From Babylonia areolata (lineage: Eukaryota; Mollusca; Gastropoda; Neogastropoda; Buccinidae): a DNA stretch of 64,000 nucleotides. Each line of letters begins with the position of its first letter. Positions within the stretch are counted from its first letter, which is position 1. The notes under the pieces were generated by a model that did not search any database, was not told the DNA's origin, and was given only the letters and a program-made list of their open reading frames with translations. Below, in pieces: positions 1-11,200 of the stretch. The translations under genes were made by a program, and so were the position numbers. The DNA lies in assembly GCF_041734735.1 (NCBI RefSeq), contig NC_134876.1, positions 27,191,252 through 27,255,251 on the forward strand. The letters are read 5' to 3'.

Positions 1-21
1 GAGGGACGTTTAGTCCTATTG

Positions 22-23
<2 letters not shown>

Positions 24-76
<53 letters not shown>

Positions 77-95
77 GCGCATGCACGAATGCACG

Positions 96-127
<32 letters not shown>
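24..127. repeat. (CA)n microsatellite
   Basis: Two CA runs separated by a short interruption with CG-containing variants. No gene signal in this stretch. Confidence 0.95.
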
Positions 128-129
<2 letters not shown>

Positions 130-174
130 TAGAATGAAACACAGATAGATAGTCAGTGCCAGGCAGGGATACAG

Positions 175-240
175 TGAGAGAAAGAGACGAAACAGAAACA
201 TTGAATGACTTTCTCCAGGAAAGCCTGGGGCCAGAGGAGC
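175..240 (+). CDS. Candidate exon of an unidentified plus-strand gene
   Basis: After a possible acceptor (GGGATACAG at about 166-174) one frame reads a non-repetitive acidic segment containing TLNDFLQESLGPEEL before it enters the 25-bp minisatellite. The composition looks coding. As at the firmly supported exons of this window, a minisatellite starts right at its edge. No family is recognised, no partner exon is proven, and it could be chance. Confidence 0.25.
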
Positions 241-690
241 TGACCTTTGTTGTGTCAGCCACCACTGACCTTTGCTCTGTCAGCCACCACTGACCCTTGC
301 TCTGTCAGCCACCACTGGCCTTTGTTCTGTCAGCCACCACTGACCTTTGCTCTGTCAGCCACCACTGACCCTTGCTCTGTCAGCCACCACTGGCCTTTGT
401 TCTGTCAGCCACCACTGACCTTTGTTGTGTCAGCCATCACAGACTTTTTCTGTCAGCCACCATTGGCTTTTATTGAGCCAGCCATCACAGACTTTGTTGT
501 GTCAGCCATCATTGACCTTTGTTGTGTCAGCCATCACTGACCTTTGCTCTGTCAGTCATCACAGACTTTGTTGTGTCAGCCATCACAAACTTTGTTGTGT
601 CAGCCACCACTGACCTTTGTTGTGTCAGCCATCACTGACGTTTGCTCTGTCAGCCATCACAGATTTTGTTGTGTCAGCCACCACTGACCT
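241..690. repeat. Minisatellite, about 25-bp unit
   Basis: About 18 imperfect copies of a unit containing CTTTGTTGTGTCAGCCACCA. Variants alternate CCACCACTG and CCATCACAG. The unit resembles sequence in both flanking exon-like patches. Confidence 0.95.
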
Positions 691-707
691 GTGTTGAACC
701 ACTGCCA

Positions 708-801
708 AGAAAGAGGACAGGACCTCACAACAGCCATCACTGACCTCTGCAACAGCTTTGACAGCAATGAAACCAAGCAGCTCCACGCTGCCACTCAAAC
801 A
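708..801 (+). CDS. Candidate terminal exon of an unidentified plus-strand gene
   Basis: After AGAAAGAGGACAG a frame reads DLTTAITDLCNSF and then a hydrophilic tail (SNETKQLHAATQTKEIKT) to a TAG stop. Two AATAAA signals lie at about 1543 and 1554, so 802-1560 would be an A/T-rich 3' UTR. The TAITDLC segment matches one reading of the upstream minisatellite (SAITDLC), so the repeat may derive from this exon. I do not recognise the protein. Confidence 0.25.
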
Positions 802-1690
802 AAGGAAATAAAAACATAGAAATAAAGAAAGAACCATCGATATGGGATAAGAAACCAGATGGGATTAAAAGAAAATACTCGATACATAATGTTGCAAATT
901 TTCATACATGCTCTTAAGATAACATGGATCAGGAAATTATACACAGGAACACCAAAGTGGCCGAGAATCCTACTTGTAAAATGCCAAGAAATTAAATCTA
1001 TACATCTGTATGGTCCAAGAAAATTTCTAAATACCAAATGTAATAATTTTGGAAAGCTGTATATCAGGCATACACGAATTTTACGAAACAAGCAGAATAA
1101 AAAGAGTCACATGAGGTACTTGCAGAGACCCTCTTTTACAACAATAAATTTAGAGTTGGTAGCAACACGATTCACTCCAAATATTGGACAAACAAAAATA
1201 TATTTCTTTTTAGAGATGTTGTTGATGAGAATGGGTGCTTCCTCAGTTACACATGCTTTACAGAAAAATACATTTTTTAAAAACATTTTTAATTCCACTT
1301 TGACAGGTTGACATTTTACAACAACAACAACATCTTAATGGACATTTATAAAGAAAAAAACATAAATAGACTGACAGACAGAAACAGCCAAGCGGATGGA
1401 TTATACATCGGTTGGTTATCATCATGGAGTATTATCATTCATTTCTCAAGATCTTACACAAGCTGTCAAGGAATACAAACTGTCAAGTATCTTAGAGCAC
1501 GTTCACAGCAAGTGAACACCACAATCATTTCTTACGAGTATCAATAAAAAGAAAATAAATATGGGTGGTTAATTTTCGTTAATCATGAACAGGTTACTAG
1601 TCATTTGTGATCAATAATTTGTAAGGCAGCCATCTGCCAAAGAAAATGGAATGGTTAAAGTTAAGATATGCATTATATTTTTCAATTCTA
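802..1690. other. A/T-rich non-repetitive stretch, possible 3' UTR
   Basis: Low-GC sequence without convincing coding signal. It contains AATAAA at about 1543 and 1554. Nothing else is recognised. Confidence 0.4.
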
Positions 1691-1699
1691 TATCGAGTT

Positions 1700-3162
1700 T
1701 TTCTATTCTATCCCTTCGCACCTCTCCTTCAATCAGATTGTCCACTGTCAGATGTGATATACCCCCTCCCTCTCTCCCTCCAAACCTCTCCTTCAATCAG
1801 ATTGTCCATTGTCAGATGTGATGTACCCCCTCCCTCTCTCCCTCCAAACCTCTCCTTCAATCAGATTGTCCATTGTCAGATGTGATGTACCCCCTCCCTC
1901 TCTCCCTCCACACCTCTCCTTCAATCAGATTGTTCATTGTCAGATGTGATGTACCCCCTCCCTCTCTCCCTCCAAACCTCTCCTTCAATCAGATTGTCCA
2001 CTGTCAGATGTGATGTACCCCCTCCCTCTCTCCCTCCACACCTCTCATTCAATCAGATTGTCCACTGTCAGATGTGATGTACCCCATCCCTCTCTCCCTC
2101 CAAACCTCATTCAATCAGATTGTTCATTGTCAGATGTGATGTACCCCCTCCCTCTCTCCCTCCAAACCTCTCCTTCAATCAGATTGTCCATTGTCAGATG
2201 TGATGTACCCCCTCCCTCTCTCCCTTCGCACCTCTCCTTCAATCAGAGTGTCCACTGTCAGATGTGATAAACCCCCTCCCTCCATCCAAACCTCTCCTTC
2301 CATCAGATTGTCCACTGTCATATGTGATGTACCCCCTCCCTGTCTCCCTCCAAACATAATTCAATCAGAGTGTCCACTGTCAGATGTGATGTACCCCCTC
2401 CCTCTCTCCCTCCAAACCTCTCCTTCAATCAGATTGTCCACTGTCAGATGTGATGTACCCCCTCCCTCTCTCCCTCCACACCTCTCCTTCAATCAGATTA
2501 TTCATTGTCAGATGTGATGTACCCCCTCCCTCTCTCCCTCCAAACCTCTCCTTCAATCAGATTGTCCATTGTCAGATGTGATGTACCCCCTCCCTCTCTC
2601 CCTCCACACCTCTCCTTCAATCAGATTGTCCATTGTCAGATGTGATGTACCCCCTCCCTCTCTCCCTCCAAACATAATTCAATCAGAGTGTCCACTGTCA
2701 GATGTGATGTACCCCCTCTCTCCCTCCAAACCTCTCCTTCAATCAGATTGTCAGATGTGATGTGCCCCCTCCCTCTCTCCCTCCAAACCTCTCCTTCAAT
2801 CAAATTGTCAATTGTCAGATGTATTGTACCTAACCCTCCCTCCACACCTCTCCTTCAATTAGATTGTTCATTATCAGATGTGATATACCCCCGCCCTCTC
2901 TCCACACCTCTCCTTCAATTAGATTGTTCATTGTCATATGTGAACTACCCCCTCCCTCCCTCCACACCAATTCTTCAATTAGATTGGATATTGTCAGATG
3001 TGATGTACCCCCTCCCTCCACACCTCTCCTTCAATTAAAATGGATATCGTCAGATGTGATGTACCCCCTCCCTCCCTCCCTCCACACCTCTCCTTCAATT
3101 AGATTGGATATTGTCAGATATGATGTACCCCCTCCCTCCCTCCCTCCACACCTCTCGTGCTC
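1700..3162. repeat. Minisatellite, about 60-bp pyrimidine-rich unit
   Basis: More than 20 copies of a unit with CCCTCCCTCTCTCCCTCCA followed by an ATCAGATTGTCCACTGTCAG segment. Unit length shortens toward the right end, where copies carry ATTAGATTGGATATTGTCAG. Long frames across it are repeat translations. Confidence 0.95.
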
Positions 3163-3440
3163 ACCGCCAGAAAAAGATTGAAGCAGATGACCGCAGTGAG
3201 ATTTCCACCTGACCAAAGCCATAGACCCCAAAGATGCAGAAAGTCTGGCATTGGCAAATGCTGATGGAGAAATCCACTGTCTCTAAAACCACTACACATA
3301 CAACAGCATCCATGGACTGTGAATCCCTACCGGACCGCCGTCTGTTCAGCAGACTGCACGGGGTGAGGGACCTGCAGGATTCTACTGTCAGACCTGACCA
3401 GGCATGCTGATTTGTTAAAAGCCATGAAAACAGACATCAG
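3163..3440. other. Unique-sequence island between two repeats
   Basis: Non-repetitive and GC-richer. On plus, a pyrimidine tract leads into GCTCACCGCCAG. On minus, a possible donor (GGCG followed by GTGAGC) abuts the 60-bp minisatellite. Short open readings exist on both strands, but none is recognisable. It may be an exon of an unidentified gene. Confidence 0.3.
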
Positions 3441-3765
3441 ACAGAGAGAGAGGAAGAAATGAGAGGCAGAGAGAGAGAGAGGGGTGGGGGTGGGAGAGGG
3501 GGATGGAGTGGGGGAAGGAGGGAGATATTTCTTTCTCGTGAAACCTCGATTGTTCCCTTTGGTTGGTTCAAATGTAAAAGAAAGGGATCGGGTAGAAAAG
3601 AGGAGAGTAAGAGTAGAGAGAAAGAGACAGAGAGAAAAAGAGATACAGGCAGGCAGGCAGGAAGACACAGAAACAGAGAGACAGACAATAAGAGAAACAG
3701 ACAAACAGACAGAAAGAGACCGAGACAGACAAAAACAAACGGAGACAGACAGAGAGGGAGGGAGG
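3441..3765. repeat. Purine-rich simple repeat (GAGA/GACAGA)
   Basis: Degenerate GAGAGA, AGGCAGGCAGGC and GACAGACA tracts. Arg/Glu-rich or Ser/Leu-rich frames across it are low-complexity artefacts. Confidence 0.9.
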
Positions 3766-3854
3766 AGTGTGCCTTGGTGGCTTTAGAGAATCAGTCCAGC
3801 GTTTCCTGTCCAGTGGACAACACAACGCCGCCAATCACTGGAAATGAATGGACA

Positions 3855-4680
3855 GCAGACCAAATGGCCCTCAGCAATAACGTCACAGACAGCAGACCAA
3901 ATGGCCCTCAGCAATAACGTCACAGACAGCAGACCAAATGGCCCTCAGCAATAACGTCACGGACAGCAGACCAAATGGCCCTCGGCAATAACGTCACGAA
4001 CAGCAGACCAAATGGCCCTCGGCAATAACGTCACATACAGCAGACCAAATGGCCCCCCGCAATAATGTCACAAACAGCAGACCAAATGGCCCTCGGCAAT
4101 AACGTCACAGACAACAGACCAAATGGCCTTCGGCAATAACGTCACATACAGCAGACCAAATGGCCCCGGGCAATAACGTCACATACAGCAGACCAAATGG
4201 CCATCAGCAATAACGTCACAGACAGCAGACCAAATAGCCCTCGGCAATAACGTCACAGACATCAGACCAGAATTAATGGCCATCAGCAATAACGTCACAG
4301 ACAGCAGACCAATGGCCATCAGCAATAACGTCACAGACAGCAGACCAAATGGCCATCAGCAATAACGTCACAGACAGCAGACCAAATGGCCATCAGCAAT
4401 AACGTCACAGACAGCAGACCTTTTGGCCATCAGCAATTACGTCACAGACAGCAGACCAAATGGCCATCAGCAATAACGTCACAGACAGCAGACCAGTGGC
4501 CATCAGCAATAACGTCACAAACAGCAGAACAAATGGCCATCATCAGTAACGTCACAGACAGCAGACCTTTTGGCCATTAGCAATTCAACACAGACAGCAG
4601 ACCAAATGGCCATCAACAATAACGTCACAGACAGCAGACCAAATGGCCCTCGGCAATAATGTCACAGACAGCAGACCAAA
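3855..4680. repeat. Minisatellite, about 37-bp unit
   Basis: About 22 copies of a unit containing CAGACCAAATGGCCATCAGC followed by AATAACGTCACAGACAG. The left half favours CCCTCGG and the right half CCATCAG, so two sub-families occupy separate blocks. Confidence 0.95.
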
Positions 4681-5465
4681 TGATTGTTGGAGGATAATAG
4701 TGATGTGACCTTGATTGTTGGATGGTAACAGTGATGTGACCTTGATTGTTGGATGGTAATAGTGATGTGACCTTGTTGGCTTTTGGGGGGTAATAGTGAT
4801 GTGACCTTGTTGGTTGTTGGAGTTTAATAGTGATGTGACCTTGATTGTTGGAGGTAATAATGATGTGACCTTGATTGTTGGAGGGTGACAGTGGTGTGAC
4901 CTTGTTGGTTGTTGAAGAGTAACAGTGATGTTACCTTGTTGGCTGTCAGAGGGTAATAGTGATCTGACCTTGTTGATTGTTGGAGGGTAATAGTGATGTG
5001 ACCTTGTTGGAGGGTACTAGTGATGTGACCTTGTTGGTTGTTGGAGGGTACTAGTGATGTTGCCTTGATTGTTGGAGGGTAATAGTGATGTGACCTTGAT
5101 TGTTGGAGGGAAATAGTGATGTGACCTTGCTGGTTGTTGGAGGGTAATAGTGACAGTCCTGACCTTGTTGGTTGTTGGAGGGTAATAGTGATGTGACCTT
5201 GCTGGTTATTGGAGGGTAATAATGAAGTGACTTGGTTGACTGTTGGCGGGTAATAGTGATGTGACCTTGATTGTTGCAGGGTGATAGTGATGTGACCTTG
5301 TTCATTGTTGGATGGTAATAGTGATGTGACCTTGTTGGAGGGTAATAGTGATGTGACACTGTTAATTGTTGGGGGGAATAGTGATGTGACCTTGTTGATT
5401 CATGCTGGGTAAGAGTGATGTGACCTTGTTGGTTGTTGGAGGGTGATAGTGATATGACCTTGGTT
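4681..5465. repeat. Minisatellite, about 37-bp unit
   Basis: About 21 copies built on GGTAATAGTGATGTGACCTT plus GTTGGTTGTTGGAG. It starts immediately after the previous array with no unique spacer. Confidence 0.95.
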
Positions 5466-5765
5466 GTGGGGAACCATTCAGTTTATGTCTATGTACATGT
5501 ATCAGTGTTGAACCATTATGTCTATGTACATGTATCAGTGTTGAACAATTCAGTTTATGTCTGTGTGCATGTATCAGTGTTGAACCATTCTGTTTATGTC
5601 TACACTCTATGTACTTGTATCAGTGTCAAAGACTCAAACCATTCAGTTTGTCTGTGTACACACATCAGTGTTGAACCATTCAGTTTATGTCTATGTACAC
5701 ACATCAGTATTGAACCATGCGCTTCACATCTATGTCAGTATGTGCATATATTGGTGTTGAACAAA
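5466..5765. repeat. Minisatellite, about 40-bp unit
   Basis: About 7 degenerate copies containing GTATCAGTGTTGAACCATTC and TTTATGTCTATGTACA. Confidence 0.9.
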
Positions 5766-6655
5766 TTAAGTGTGCATTGCATGTAAAAGTGTCAACCATT
5801 CTGAGTGTACCACATGTAAAAGTGTCAACCATTCAGTGTGTATTTCACGTAAAAGTGTCAACCATTCAGTGTGTATTGCATGTAAAATAGTCAACCATCC
5901 AGTGTGAATTGCATGTATTGGTGTTGAATCATTCAGTGTGCATTGTATGCAAGTGTCAACTATTCAGTATGTATTGCATGTAAAAGTGTCAACCATTCAG
6001 TGTGCATTGTTTGTCAACGTGTCAACTATTCAGTATGTATTGCATGTAAAAGTGTCAACCATTCAGTGTGCATTGTTTGTCAACGTGTCAACTATTCAGT
6101 ATGTATTGCATGTAAAAGTGTCAACCATTCAGTGTGTATTGCATGTAAAAGTGTCAACCATTCAGTGTGTATTGCATGTAAAAGTGTCAACCATTCAGTG
6201 TGCATTGTATGTAAAAGTGTCAACTATTCAGTATGTATTGCATGTAAAAGTGTCAACCATTCAGTGTGCATTGTATGTAAAAGTCAACTATTCAGTATGT
6301 ATTGCATGTAAAAGTGTCAACCATTCAGTGTGTATTGCATGTAAAAGTGTCAACCATTCAGTGTGCATTGTATGTAAAAGTGTCAACTATTGAGTATGTA
6401 TTACATGTAAAAGTGTTGACCATTCAGTATCCATTGTATGTAAAAGTGTCAACTATTCAGTGTGCATTGTATGTAAAAGTGTCAACCATTCAGTATGTAT
6501 TGCCTGTAAAAGTGTCAACAATTCAGTATGTATTGCATGTAAAAGTGTCAACCATTCAGTGTGTATTGTGTGTAAAAATGTCAACCATTCAGTGTATACT
6601 GCATGTAAAAGTATTAACCACTCAGTGTGTATTGCATGTAAAAGTGTCAACTATT
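5766..6655. repeat. Minisatellite, about 33-bp unit
   Basis: About 27 copies of GTAAAAGTGTCAACCATTCA plus GTGTGTATTGCAT. Because 33 is divisible by three, several frames stay open for long distances (NHSVCIACKSV readings). This is repeat translation. Confidence 0.95.
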
Positions 6656-7119
6656 CCACATGACTGTACACTAACAACACATCTCATTCCAATGACATCA
6701 AACACAAAAACTCTCAGAAAAAGCCTCCTCACACCATACTTTTGTTGTTTTTCTATATATAATCGAGAACTCAAACAAACAACTGACAAAAACCATTCAA
6801 TCAACCCTTCCATTCTCTCTACAATACCATTTATTGATGAACACTATAAGCTCTGTCATGTGACACAAGGTAATCACGTCCTCAACATGTAAAAATATTT
6901 GTATTAAAACCTGTATTTTTGTTTTTCATTTCTGTTGTGTGTTCTCTCTTTCAATGACCTGTGGGGGGGTAGTGGGGGAGGGTCCTTTTCCACATTATTT
7001 GTACACATCCTCTTACCCCAGTCAACATAATTATGCTGTCAATATGTAAACCTGCCAAAGACACCATACACTCTTTTTCTTTGGCCCATGTGCATACTTC
7101 ATGAGGAAACAGTATATAC

Positions 7120-7164
<45 letters not shown>

Positions 7165-7217
7165 GTGAATGAGAAAAAGACATAAATAAGTGCAGAAAGG
7201 CTTGTTCTCCATCAAGG
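6656..7217. other. A/T-rich 3' flank of MRPS7 with (GT)n at about 7121-7161
   Basis: No gene is recognised. It lies just downstream of the MRPS7 stop on the minus strand and would hold its 3' UTR. No minus-strand AATAAA was confirmed close to the stop. Confidence 0.4.
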
Positions 7218-7295
7218 TCACCACCTGAAGTGGGCATATGCTCTGTTGGCTTCACACAGTCGGTGTAACTCCTGCTTCTTCCGGATGCTTTTCCC
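7218..7295 (-). CDS. MRPS7: MRPS7 coding exon 6 (terminal)
   Basis: 78 nt after acceptor TGTTCACAG. It encodes GKSIRKKQELHRLCEANRAY and then AHFRW before TGA. This is the conserved uS7 C-terminal helix that contacts rRNA near the E site in family members. Confidence 0.93.
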   Translation of the reverse strand, partial: GKSIRKKQELHRLCEANRAYAHFRW

Positions 7296-8233
7296 CTGTG
7301 AACACAAGACATCACACTGGATGAACAATGAATGCTGCACACAACACAACACACTGGATGAACAATGAATGCTGCACAAACGACACACCACACTGGATGA
7401 ACAATGAATGCTGCACACACCACACCACACTGGATAAGCAATGAATACTGCACACACACCACACCACACTGGATGAACAATGAATGCTGCACACAACACA
7501 CCACACTGGATGAGCAATGAATACTGCACACACACCACACCACACTGGATGAACAATGAATGCTGCACACACAACACTGGATGAACAATGAATGCTGCAC
7601 ATAACACAACACACTGGATGAACAATGAATGCTGCACACAACACAACATACTGGATGAACAATGAATGTTACACACACATCACACTGGATGAACAATGAA
7701 TGCTGCACACACACCACATTGGATGAACAATGAATGCTGCACACAACACACACCACACTGGATGAACAATGAATGCTGCACACACAACACACCACACTGG
7801 ATGAACGATGAATGCTGCACATAACACACTGGATGAACAATGAATGCTGCACACTCACCACACCACACTGGATGAACAATGAATGCTGCACACACAACAC
7901 AACACTGGAAGAACAATGAATGCTGCACACAACAACACACTACACACAACAAATGCTGATGCAAAAAGAAAAAAAACACCCCCCCCCCAAAAAAAAAATA
8001 GCAACAACAAAAAATATGAACACCAAAAAGACAACAAAAAAAACAACAACCATATCAACAAACATATAAAAAAAACAAAAAAAAAACAACAAAAAAAACA
8101 CAAAAAACCCCCAAAACAAAAAACAAAACAAAACAAAAAACAAACCCAAACATCAGACTGTAGATGAAAAATGTTTGAAGTAACACATCAATCCTGCACA
8201 TCCCATCCATACCTCACTGAGCAACTGCATGTG

Positions 8234-8283
<50 letters not shown>

Positions 8284-11200
8284 ATATGTAAAATAAATTG
8301 TAATTATGTATGAAATTTCTTACTCAAGTATATTTCATAATGAAAAGAAAACCAAATGTGAAAACACACATACACACACACACACACACGCTCTGTCTCA
8401 CAGTGAGTCAGACAGCAAAGCACTGAAGTTGAAACAGAGAGACTGACAGACAGACAGATGGACATACACTACCTGATTGCTGTAGGCGTCGAGGAGTTCC
8501 CAGGCCAGCTTGGTGTGCATGGGGATTTTGCGTTCCTTGTCTCTGCAGCTCTCCACCAGCCACTTGGACGCCTTGAACATCTGGTACTGGGCAGAGCATG
8601 GCACTGGTACCTGTTCAGTCATCAATACACCTGTATAAGTGCCTAGACAGTCATCATTACACCTGTATAGGAACCTGGACAGTCATCACTGCATCTGTAT
8701 AGGTACCTGGACAGTCATCATTACACCTGTACCAGCACCTAGACAGTCGTCATTACATCTGTACAGGTACCTAGACAGTCATCATTACACCTGAAAAGGT
8801 ACCTGGACAGTCATTATTACATCTATATAGATACGTGGCCAGTCATCCCCACATCTATACGGGTACCTGGACAGTCATTATTACATCTGTATAGGTACCT
8901 GGACAGTCATTATTACATCTGTATAGGTACCTGGACAGTCATCACCGCATAATGCTTTAACAGCTGGTACTGGACAGAGAGCAGGGCAATCACCACACTG
9001 TCAACTGTCATCTCACCTGCGCAGGTACCTCACCACTCTGTGAAAACTGTCATCTCAACTGTACAGGTACCTACACAGTCATCACTACACTATGACAATC
9101 GTCATCTTATCTGTACAGGTCCCTGAACAGTCATCACCACACTGCTGACAACTGTCATCTCACCTGTACAGGTACCTGAACAGTCATCACCACACTGACA
9201 ATTGTCATTTCACCTGTACAGGTACCTGAACAGTCATCACCACACTGCTGACAACTGTCATCTCACCTGTACAGGTACCTGAACAGTCATCACCACACTG
9301 TGACAACTATCATCTCACCTGTACAGGTACCTGGACAGTCATCACCACACTGTGACAACTGTTATCTCACCTGTACAGGTCCCTGGACAGTCATCACCAC
9401 ACTGTGACAACTATCATCTCACCTGTACAGGTACCTGAACAGTCATCACCACACTGTGACAACTGTCATCTCACCTGTACAGGTACCTGAACAGTCATCA
9501 CCACACTGTGACAACTGTTATCTCACCTGTACAGGTCCCTGGACAGTCATCACCACACTGTGACAACTATCATCTCACCTGTACAGGTACCTGAACAGTC
9601 ATCACCACACTGTGACAACTGTCATCTCACCTGTACAGGTACCTGAACAGTCATCACCACACTGTGACAACTGTCATCTCATCTGTACAGGTACTAATCA
9701 TCAGGATAGATACCTGGTATGTGACAGTGTAGAGAATTATCACCCTAATCATCAGGATAGGTACCTGGTATGTGACAGTCTAGAGAATTATCCTGATCAT
9801 CAGGATAAATACCTGCTTGGTGATGCCCCTATGACTGATCAATCGTAAGCACAGTACCTGGTATGTGACAGTTAAGAGAATTATAATCCTAATCATCAGC
9901 ATAGATACCTGCAAGGTAACACTTTGGAAAATGATGATCCCCATCATCAGGAAAGCTACCTGGCAGGTGATGACCCAATCACTAATCAATCATCAGCACA
10001 GATACCTGGTAGGTTACGCCGCCCTTGACAATCTTGGTGGTGATGAGGACAGGCTTGCAGTTGTCCAGGGCCTGATGGAAGATGGTCAGCGGGTTGCACT
10101 CAATGGCTGCCTTCTCCTCGGGGCTCGCTGCCTTGTTGTACTTCTCAACCTGGATGTGCTTCATGTTCTCAAATGTCTGCACAGGTAATACACACCTGAT
10201 TTCAAATGTCTGCACAGGTAAAACACACTTGTTCTCAAACGTCTGCACAGGTAATACACACCTGATTTCAAATGTCTGCACAGGTAAAACACACTTGTTC
10301 TCAAACGTCTGCATAGGTAATACACACCTGACTTCAAATGTCTGTGTTACCCGAGGAATGGCTGGGAATAAACACAACCACCTCGTCAGAAGTCTCAATG
10401 CAAACTGACGAGTCTGTCTCATGGTCTCATGTGTACAGTTTTCCTGAATTTCTATCACACTGCATTTAACGTACTCTCTCAGCATACTTCCCGTGCAATG
10501 TCCAGCCATAGCAGAGTTCATGTCACTACATCTGCACAGGTAAAACACACTTGTTCTCAAACGTCTGCAAGGGTAATACACACCTGATTTCAATTGTCTG
10601 CACAGGTAAAACACACATGTTATCAAACATCTGCAAAGGTGATACACACCTGACTTCAAATGTCTGCAAAGGTAAAACACATTTTATATCAAACGCCTGT
10701 ACAGGTAAAACATATTTGTTCTAAAACATCTGCACAGGTAAAACACATCTGTTCTCAAACATACGCACAGGTAAAACACACACTTGTAATGTCTGCACAG
10801 GTAAAACACATACATGTAACACCAGATGTTCTTCATATTATCTAATGTCTGCAAGTAACACACTTGTAACATAGTGCACAGGTAAAACATATACTGTAAT
10901 ACCTGGATGTTCTTCATATTCTTTAACTCTTTCATTCCTGCAGCAGTTTTCCAGTTTACAGAATTCTCACCCTTCATTCGTGGGGCCCAGAAAACTGTGC
11001 AGCAGAGGATTCTCCCTTTCCTTCCTACGGCACGGAAAATTGGTTCTTGCAGTGAGTGCTTTGAATTTTGCGTGAGTCGCGTCATCAGCATGTGTCATAT
11101 ATCCTTGACTGGGTATCTTGCATTGCAGTGTTTGTGAGTCGAATAGATGCTGGACACCCCACTCCTCCTCCTAAGGTTGTGGGAAAGTGGCCGCCACTAC

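Noticed and set aside
3855-6655. CRISPR-like regular repeats
   Set aside because: Units are contiguous tandem repeats without unique spacers, in a eukaryotic setting.
7031-7930. Long minus-strand frame rich in CSIHCSSSV
   Set aside because: Translation of the 30-45-bp minisatellite; parallel frames are open too.
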